NCBI GenBank assembly: GCA_963970005.1
Contig: CAXAMN010004113.1
Coordinates: 755,740-819,739 of the forward strand
Direction: 5' to 3'
Length of the DNA: 64,000 nucleotides
Source: Durusdinium trenchii
Lineage: Eukaryota; Sar; Dinophyceae; Suessiales; Symbiodiniaceae
In this document: piece by piece, positions 57,701 through 64,000 of the stretch
Numbering within the stretch: position 1 is the stretch's first letter
Layout of the letters: each line of letters begins with the position of its first letter
Made by a program: the position numbers and the translations under genes
The notes under the pieces: model-generated
Told to the model about the DNA's origin: nothing
Database searches by the model: none
What the model saw: the letters and a program-made list of their open reading frames with translations, nothing else

Positions 57701-59525
57701 ACCTTTTTTCGAATCAATCCACGCAAAAAGACAAGTTGCAAGAAAAACAATATTTTTTGTCATGGTTGCTGAGGGCTCATGGTAGGGGTTGTGCTGGTGT
57801 ACCCGGTGTACCTGTCCCATATGCACGGTGTACGTGATGCGTCTTTGTTCATTTCTAGATGAGCGCACGTCTGGATTCTGATGTTTGGTACGTTCGTCTT
57901 ACTGGTGCCGCAGTGAAACCAGTAAGATAAGACGATCACGGAGCCATCTTGCAATGAAAGAGACAGCTTCCTTTCGTTGCTCAAGGATCTGATGACAAAG
58001 CTCGCATCGGCTCCTTGGACAAGACGAGAGCAAGCTGGGTCCTGTCGACGGGGCATGTTTGGGCGCCTTAGACATATGGCCAACCAATGACATGCCAAGC
58101 AGGGATTCGACAATGTAATGTTACCGAACAATTTACAAGGAGCCGATACAGTACAGTAAATCACGAAAGGTAGCTTGAGCTACCTGAGTTCTCCTTGCTT
58201 TAGCAAAAATGTATTACAATCAGGAGTTGGGATTGTGCATTGAGTTTGGTCCTGTAAGAGATGATTCTGTTCGTCACAGGGCCCCCCTGGATCAAATCCC
58301 CCCTGCGCCGGTTCACGCCGTCATGGACTTCTACGAGGGTTACTTGTGATTGCCTGCTACCTTTCGTTCACCCCCTCTTCTCTCAAGTCTTTGTGCTGGG
58401 AGGACAGCTAACGGATTTGAGGATGTATATGTAGCCACTTTCCTGCGTCTTTCGCCAACCACCGGACGGGGTTTTCATTTGTTGCCCGGTTCCACCCGGC
58501 CTAGGACCTGATGGCCCGCAACTGGGCAGCGTGGAACGTAGAGTATCGCCGTGTCGATGGTCCGGGCTGGCGGAATGCCAACTCCACCTTGGAGGACTCC
58601 CCATGGCGAACTCCCGCCACTAGGAGGTCTGTTGAAAGACAAGGTCATCTTTTGGAAGATCACGAGCACGAGCACTCAGATCACAGCATTGCCCTGTGTT
58701 TGCTTAGGGTGAGGTTTATTGTCCTTGTGGGTGAACCCCTTCCGGGGAATATGGTATAATTATGGTATTTTGTGAGGTTTCCCAAGCAAATCCAAGATAC
58801 AACTGCACCCCAGTCTTTGCAGGATATCACCGCAGCCTTGCGCTTTTTGGACTCCCCGGAGTTTCCCTTCAAGGCAGCGGTTTGTCGTCCGTGAGATGGG
58901 AGAGGGATGAAACATGTGTGTAAAATGGGTGGTCATATTTTTGAAGGAGAGGCTCTTGATCAAAACATGTTTCCCCTCGAAAGGCCAAAGAGGTGAGGTG
59001 ATTTTGTTTGGACACTGGACCATCTGGACACTGCGACTCGACCACTCACATTTCATAGATTGCCGTCAAGTGCATCCAGGAAAACCAGAGCAGATGAGGT
59101 CAGGTCCGGACTTGTCTTGCCGCCCACGCTGCAGGGATTGCCAGTGGCGGTTGTGGGACATTCTGCTGGTGGGCATTTGGCGCTGCTTTGCATGATTGGG
59201 ATTGACATTGGCCTCATTGGCAGAACACGTGATCCAGTGTTCCAAAAGCATCAAGTGTTTAATCTAGTGGGCCTTTTTTTCGCTGATCGTCCCCATACGA
59301 CATGGCAACAAAAATGATGCGATTCAGCTTCGTGATCCTGTTTGCTTCCGCTTCCTGGTACTGTGCATCAGTCCTTGACCAGGCTTTGGTCGCAACTGCG
59401 CCCCATCCGAGTGACCGACTGCCGTGCTGTTGTCAGTGTGGGTGGCGTTTTGGACTTGTGCGACGCAGATGAGGAGGCCCTGGGCGGCGGCGCTGGGGCT
59501 GTGGCACGCTTTTTGGGGCACCTGC
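54749..59525 (+). CDS. alpha/beta hydrolase with N-terminal presequence (multi-exon)
   Basis: Esterase/lipase-type alpha/beta hydrolase of unknown substrate. Exons: 54749 to ~54890 (MARRRIYAAAVVALCWATAA, a basic then hydrophobic presequence suggesting ER entry), ~55225-55360 (KTLKYGTLPDQLGDVWAP), 56635-56684 (LVVLVHGGFWLPQYGK, oxyanion-hole HGGFW), 58505-58594 (DLMARNWAAWNVEYRRV), 58823-58873 (DITAALRFL), 59135-59193 (VAVVGHSAGGHLALLC, nucleophile elbow with Ser) and 59383-~59525 (RAVVSVGGVLDL). Phases match at each fixed junction. Donors in order from exon 2: GT, GA, GA, GC, GA. A further exon near 60123 (SAASSVTCLPLPLG) would join in phase, but the exon with the catalytic His was not found. 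The join of exon 1 to exon 2 is inferred. Introns carry two repeats. Confidence 0.82.
55941..56415 (+). repeat. dispersed ~500-bp repeat, copy B
   Basis: Second copy of the repeat at 53061-53575, same orientation, ~2.9 kb apart, with many substitutions and small indels. It lies wholly inside the intron 55361-56634 of the alpha/beta hydrolase gene, so it is tolerated within a transcription unit. Confidence 0.85.
57158..57245. repeat. GGGA / GAGA / GACAGA low-complexity tract
   Basis: GGGAGGGAGGGAGAGGGAGG, then GAGAGAGATACAGAGACACAGAC and GACAGAGACAGAGACAGAGG. It is in a hydrolase intron and opens false Arg/Glu and Ser/Leu peptides. Confidence 0.9.
58163..58367. mobile_element. TIR element copy 2 (205 bp)
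   Basis: ACGAAAGGTAGC (58163-58174) and GCTACCTTTCGT (58356-58367) are the same terminal inverted repeats as in the 907-bp copy at 3405-4311. The subterminal GGTAGCTTGAGCTACC hairpin and CTTTAGCAAAAATGTATTA are also shared. It is inside the hydrolase intron 56685-58504. Interior largely deleted relative to copy 1. Confidence 0.6.
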
Positions 59526-61157
59526 GCTGGCACCATGAGACAAGGAATAAGAGAAGACTCGAACTCAAGCTGAAAGTTTGGGTGAAGGCACCATAGTGGC
59601 AACTTACAATGTCCTACAGTCTAAGCCCAATATCCGATGTACTAGTTGGCCTAGTTTGTGGCGCATGCTTCCAGCTGTTACGTTCTATTACGTTTGACAA
59701 TCTGTTTTGGGGACAGTTGGTCTCGCGCGATGTGCATCCTCAAATTGCATATGTTCATGATGTTCAAAAGTATTTTTTGCCAAATTGTACAATTCTCTCA
59801 CGCGGCTGTCATTGAAGGAAGGGTGGGAGCTTGTCTTCTTAAATGCCCATGCAGTGTTTGGTATGGTCAAAGCCCAAGAAATGCTTGTTACCTTGGGTGG
59901 TGAATTTGTTCCGCCTGAGGATGCACAATCCCTTGCATGTTCCCCTTACAAGGGCCTGGGTTTCAAGACTTTCGGTGAATTGACCTCAATCCAGGGAATC
60001 CGGTCATGCAATGCATGTTTCGTCCGAATCTGGAGAATCTAATATTGGATCTACGTTGTAGAATTGTTCCTATAAGTGAAAGTCCACCACTTTGCTCTCA
60101 AAAGTTAGACACGTCTCCTCAGGTATCGCGATGTCAGCAGCCTCAAGCGTGACGTGTCTCCCATTGCCGCTCGGTAATCTCCGCAAGAAGTTGTGCCGTC
60201 CAACCTTGGGAGGTTCGTGCGGAAAAAGGTAGCCTTGGCCCTGGCTTTTAAACCTACGGCGCGTGGTGGTACCCGGCGCATACCGCGAGCGTGCTACGTG
60301 TGACGGAATCATCGAAGTCACTAGTGATCCTGCCACTGTCATGGTGTTGGCATCGCGCCAAGGACATGTTGCCTCCCTGCCTGGTGAACTCACTTCCTCC
60401 CGAGCTTGCACGAAGGGGCACCGTCCCTGAACCCCGCATCGGACCGATTGTGTGGCGGGGAGGAACAAGATGCGCCCCTTTGCAGTCCAAGGGGCACGAA
60501 AAAAGGCAATTAAGTTGATCAGAAAGTATCAAAAAGAAGACTTACCACTTGCATGGACCAGAGCCACAGATCTACACTGTTTGCATTTTGAGTTTGGAAC
60601 TCTCTCTAATAAGTGAGCTTTTGGTTTCGTGTACCTAAGACTAAGCATGGAGGCTTCAGGGATGGACCATGAGGCCTCAAGAAAGTGATGCCACCGCCAT
60701 AAAACGAGAAGGTCCTCAGGGTTGCAGGGCCTCTGAAGAGGGCAACAAACCCTTTGAACAAAGTACAACACAAGATGTGCAAACACCTCTCAGAACCAAA
60801 CAGACTGTTCACTGTTCTCCCAAGGCTAAACATTTTGGTGGGCTTTGAATGGTGCAAGTCAGAATAGAACTGTGATGCTGGTCCTCCAAACGGCCCTTGG
60901 TCTGTCAAATTTTAGGGAATTGAGACATCAAACCCTTCCACATGAGGGTTTGAGGGTCCATGAGCGCTTGGGTGGCACCTGCAAGCTGGACCGGAGGATT
61001 GGTGCATGGCAAGCTGGATCAGGTGGTCCCATCGCAGCAAAGCGTGAGATTCCTGGCAGCTCCACCGCACCGAATTCGAGGGACATGGGGGGTGGTTTGG
61101 CACAAGAGGGGGCATGCATTCGGTGCAGAGTGTCTCTTTTCCATGCAAGTAAATACA
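59526..61157. other. mostly unresolved; possible hydrolase 3' exons
   Basis: A candidate exon at ~60123-60185 (AMSAASSVTCLPLPLGN) follows AG|GT in the phase left by a GC donor at 59526, and could carry the hydrolase's next segment. The minus strand is also open here. Another GC-rich patch at 60365-60480 is undecided. Confidence 0.3.
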
Positions 61158-61236
61158 TATAGATAGATAGATAGATAGGTAGGATTGATTGATTGATTGA
61201 TAGATAGACAGATAGATAGATAGATAGATACATATA
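61158..61236. repeat. GATA / GATT tetranucleotide microsatellite
   Basis: TAGA units, then GATTGATTGATTGATT, then more TAGA/CAGA units. Confidence 0.9.
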
Positions 61237-61261
61237 TATATAGCATAATATAATAATATAC

Positions 61262-61356
61262 ACCAGCTTCTTCAAAGTGCCTTCGAATTGAGGTAGCTTA
61301 GCATCGAAAGTAAAAGAGGGAACTTAGGCTATGATCTTGCAGCCAAGTGACCTTTT
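61262..61356 (-). repeat. CACTTTGAAGAAGCTGG repeat, inverted copy
   Basis: Read on the minus strand: CACTTGGCTGCAAGATCATA, GCCTAAGTTCCCTC, TTTTACTTTCGATGCTAAGC, TACCTCAATTCGAAGGCACT, TTGAAGAAGCTGG. It matches 62583-62672 almost base for base in opposite orientation. Confidence 0.85.
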
Positions 61357-62066
61357 TGATAAGTCTTGAACATCAAATAATTTGATGTATAAGTGCCTTT
61401 TTGATATACATTCCACTGGATGGTGGAAAATCATGAGCCAGTTGGCCACAGTATCCAGCTGTATCACCACCCCCACCCAAGGATTCCAAGATAGGAGGGT
61501 GGGAAGGGTGGGGCAGCGCTTCAGCTGGCCATCGCAGAACACCTGGCCCGAGGCATGAGATGAAGTCTGGGCTGACAGGGACATGCAGGAACCATGTGCA
61601 TGACATGTCCATGGCCATGCCCAACATGTGATGGATCATGGACCTATGCTAGATCTTCAGTGATCAGGGTTGGTTCGACCACCAGCCATGGCTGATGAAT
61701 TTGGTACCAAATTGAAGGACCTCACCACGGACGGACGGTGCCTTTGCTTATGATCGTGGATCATTGAGAGATCTTGTTGTTCAGATTGTCATGGTCTAAT
61801 AGATCTTGTTGGCCCGAGGCGACTTCGGAAGGCTATGCAATCTCAACTTCCGCCATCAATCAAAGAGAATCAAGAATCAGTACCGGGGGGAGATCTGAGG
61901 CTGACTGGCAACTCGTGGCTTAGGAAAGCCTTTGATGATGCCCGATGCATCAGGGTGCCAAGAGAAGCTGAAGTTCGTAGAGTGATAGGTCAGCTTACCA
62001 ATATCTTGGATATTTGCCCCTTTGATCTGGCTCCCAACACCTTTTCTATTGTGTGATTTATGCTGG

Positions 62067-62152
62067 AGTGGCTGCAAGATCAAAACCCTTCCCACTTTTC
62101 GATGCTATAAACTTCCTCAATCAGAAGGCACTTTGAACAAGCTGTTTATATG
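62067..62152 (+). repeat. CACTTTGAAGAAGCTGG repeat, diverged copy
   Basis: CTGGCTGCAAGATCAAAACC, CTTTTCGATGCTATAAACTT, CCTCAATCAGAAGGCACTTT and GAACAAGCTG match the two closer copies with substitutions and a ~10-bp shortening. Confidence 0.7.
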
Positions 62153-62582
62153 CAAATTACACCCAGGTCCCGTGCAACGTAAAGTTGATCGAGATGAATG
62201 GATCAAACAGCAGGCAACTTGCATGGATTGATAATCCCAACTGTGTTTTGAGGCGCTCCATAGGCCTAGCTATAGTACGTCTAAGGCTGCACGGTGCCAT
62301 CGGGTGATTCTTCGCCACAAGAAGATGACTAGCAGGCCTCGATCCACCACCAGCGTTGGCGCGACCAGCTCGTAGCTAGGGCCTGCATATGTTCTGAATG
62401 TCGAGCGCATGAATTGATTTGGTGGGGCCCATGGATCTGTTTTTGGTGGGCGAACTCAGGAATCCAGATGAAGCTGATACCTTGCCATATGATATTGACC
62501 CCCTGACCGATGCAGCTATGTCCCTTTGCTGCTGTGGGTTTACATATTTTCATTCGATGCCAATTTCATTCAATTTCGAATC

Positions 62583-62676
62583 ACTTGGCTGCAAGATCAA
62601 AGCCTAAGTTCCATCTTTTACTTTCGATGCTAAGCTACCTCAATTCGAAGGCACTTTGAAGAAGCTGGTTTATATG
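62583..62676 (+). repeat. CACTTTGAAGAAGCTGG repeat, direct copy
   Basis: Near-identical inverse of 61262-61356. The two make an inverted pair enclosing ~1.2 kb, with the diverged copy between them. The right end (CACTTTGAAGAAGCTGGT..ATATG) also matches 47525-47550. Confidence 0.85.
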
Positions 62677-62742
62677 AATGAACTGGCACATATTGATCTA
62701 GTTCTGCTGGCCACGATCTATAGGCTACAATGCGGTTCACGA

Positions 62743-64000
62743 CCTGGCCCGTCACAGCGTGAAGTAGTCCAAGAAAAGCTGGAAGAAGTCCCAACCACTG
62801 ACGAGGTTCGCTCAGGGTTAAGCTAGCTTATAGTTTTCAATCTTGGCCATAGTTCGAGGTATATCATATATACAAGACTCCACTGCATCTTTTTGGCACC
62901 GCCACTCAGCCCCTTTGCACGCTTTGCAGGACAGTGAAGATGATGAAGATAAAAAGCTGGCAGGCAAAAAGCGCAAGGCTGAGGATTCAGGAGAAGAAGG
63001 GTCTTCGGAAGAGGGTTGTGAGCAAGATGATGCAGAAACAAGCTCGGAAGAAGAGGATGAGAAGGAGCAAAGTGTAAAAGCTGCGAAGGAAGCAGGATGC
63101 GAGAAGGAGGTTGAGGATGAGAAAGGACAGGAGTCTGACCCAGAAGAAAGCTCAGGAGAGGAGAAAGCAAAGGAGCAAGATGACGCAGAGGACGAAGACA
63201 GTTCAAGTGTGTCCAGCGATGACGAGTCAGAAGGAAGTACAAAGGACAAAGAGGATGCAGAAGAGGAGGCACAGGCAAAGCTCCCAAAGCCTGCAGAGGA
63301 CGCAAACTGCGATGAAGAACCAAAAGAGGCAGAGAAAGCAAAAGGACATAATGATGAACCTGAAGAAAGCGACAATGATAATCGCCAGGATGGTGAAGAG
63401 GAAGCTGAGAAGCATGAGGAGAAACACGAGAAGGAAAGCGATGAAAGCGATATAAGATCTGAGAAGAACGGCTCAGAAGTGAGCTTGGATGATGAGGAGG
63501 AGGATAAGAATGAAGAGAGGGAGCAAAAGAAAAATGAAGGCGATGAAAGATCTGAGATGAGTGGATCAGAGATGAGCTCAGAAGAGGAGGATGCAAAGTC
63601 AGAGAAGGAAGAAAAGGAGCAAAACAAACACGAAGGCGATGCAAGATCTCAGGAGAGTGGCTCAGTGGTCAGCTCAGATGAGGAGGATGAGAAGGAAATG
63701 AAGGAGCAAAGAAAGGATGAAGGTGATGAAAAAGCGCAGAAGAGTGGCCCAGAGGTCAGCTCAGATGAGGAGGATGAGAAGGAACAGAATGAGCAAAGAA
63801 AGGATGAAGGCGATGAAAAAGCTCAGGAGAGTGGCCCAGAGGTCAGCTCAGATGAGGAGGAAGAGAAGGAAGAAAAGGAGCAAAGAAAGGATGAAGGCGA
63901 TGAAAAAGCTCAGGAGGAGCAAAGAAAGGATGAAGGCGATGAAAAAGCTCAGGAGAGTGGCCCAGAGGTCAGCTCAGATGAGGAGGATGAGAAGGAAATG
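62743..64000 (+). CDS. acidic Ser/Glu/Lys repeat protein (partial, 3' end outside window)
   Basis: Exon ~62743-62805 (REVVQEKLEEVPTTDE, start approximate) joins in phase through a GT-AG intron to an exon from 62930 (DSEDDEDKKLAGKKRKAED) that stays open for exactly 357 codons to the window edge. It is dominated by Glu, Asp, Lys and Ser with SSEEE/SSDEE clusters resembling casein-kinase-2 sites and a KKRK basic patch. From ~63480 it forms repeats starting SSDEEDEKE and ending ESGPEV; units are 31, 32, 29, 29 and 42 residues, the last enlarged by a doubled 13-residue EEQRKDEGDEKAQ. The minus strand is open opposite it only because of this composition. Composition suggests a disordered nuclear or nucleolar protein, but no family is assigned; upstream exons are unknown. 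Confidence 0.75.
63478..64000 (+). repeat. in-frame coding repeats, 87-bp unit
   Basis: AGCTCAGATGAGGAGGA recurs at 63671, 63758, 63845 and 63971, i.e. spacings of 87, 87 and 126 bp; the last includes a 39-bp internal duplication. More diverged units begin near 63482 and 63575. All spacings are multiples of three, and the nearest copies are almost identical, so expansion is recent. Confidence 0.9.

Noticed and set aside
62818..63644. Two ~270-codon minus-strand open frames rich in Ser, Leu and Pro
   Set aside because: They are antisense shadows of the GAA/GAG/TCA-rich acidic repeat exon on the plus strand, which has a clear splice acceptor and in-frame repeats.
1..64000. Spliced-leader gene or relic, tRNA, rRNA or CRISPR array
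   Set aside because: I looked for the dinoflagellate spliced-leader core (TTTTGGCTCAAG), clover-leaf tRNA signatures and regularly spaced repeats, and found none. Microsatellites are the only regular arrays.

Overview
This looks like nuclear DNA from a dinoflagellate, most plausibly Symbiodiniaceae-like. Three things point there. Gene density is low and coding sequence comes as short GC3-rich exons scattered over kilobases. Almost every intron that protein homology lets me place starts with GC or GA instead of GT and ends in AG followed by G. The recognisable families (FkbM-type methyltransferase, exostosin-like GT47, calmodulin, alpha/beta hydrolase) are typical of such genomes. All exon models are hand-built from homology, codon bias and reading-phase continuity. 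No transcript evidence was available, so missing exons are stated as missing.

Layout. 1-11.5 kb: mostly non-coding, with two GC-rich exon candidates on the minus strand (1.8 and 10.5 kb), two on the plus strand, a 907-bp terminal-inverted-repeat element, a perfect 91-bp fold-back repeat and a CTTTCGCC motif cluster around a TAG microsatellite. 11.5-19.0 kb: FkbM-family methyltransferase gene (+). 21.5-25.5 kb: complete six-exon calmodulin-like gene (+, 148 aa). 26-31 kb: isolated exon candidates. 31.6-40.2 kb: exostosin/GT47-type glycosyltransferase gene (+), at least 15 exons including a 25-nt micro-exon. 40-54 kb: sparse exon candidates of unrecognised products, fold-back repeats and one copy of a ~500-bp dispersed repeat. 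54.7-59.5 kb (perhaps to 60.2): alpha/beta hydrolase gene (+) with an N-terminal hydrophobic presequence; its introns hold the second copy of the ~500-bp repeat and the short copy of the TIR element. 61-62.7 kb: a three-copy repeat family, partly inverted, and a GATA microsatellite. 62.7-64.0 kb: the start of a gene for a very acidic Ser/Glu/Lys repeat protein that runs off the window.

All five confident genes lie on the plus strand, as expected of dinoflagellate unidirectional gene blocks. They do not form an obvious pathway. The most unusual aspects are the splice-site repertoire (about 17 GC, 8 GA and 5 GT donors among 30 placed by phase) and a set of ~90-110 bp fold-back elements sitting in introns and intergenic DNA. 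I found no rRNA, tRNA, CRISPR array or spliced-leader sequence.
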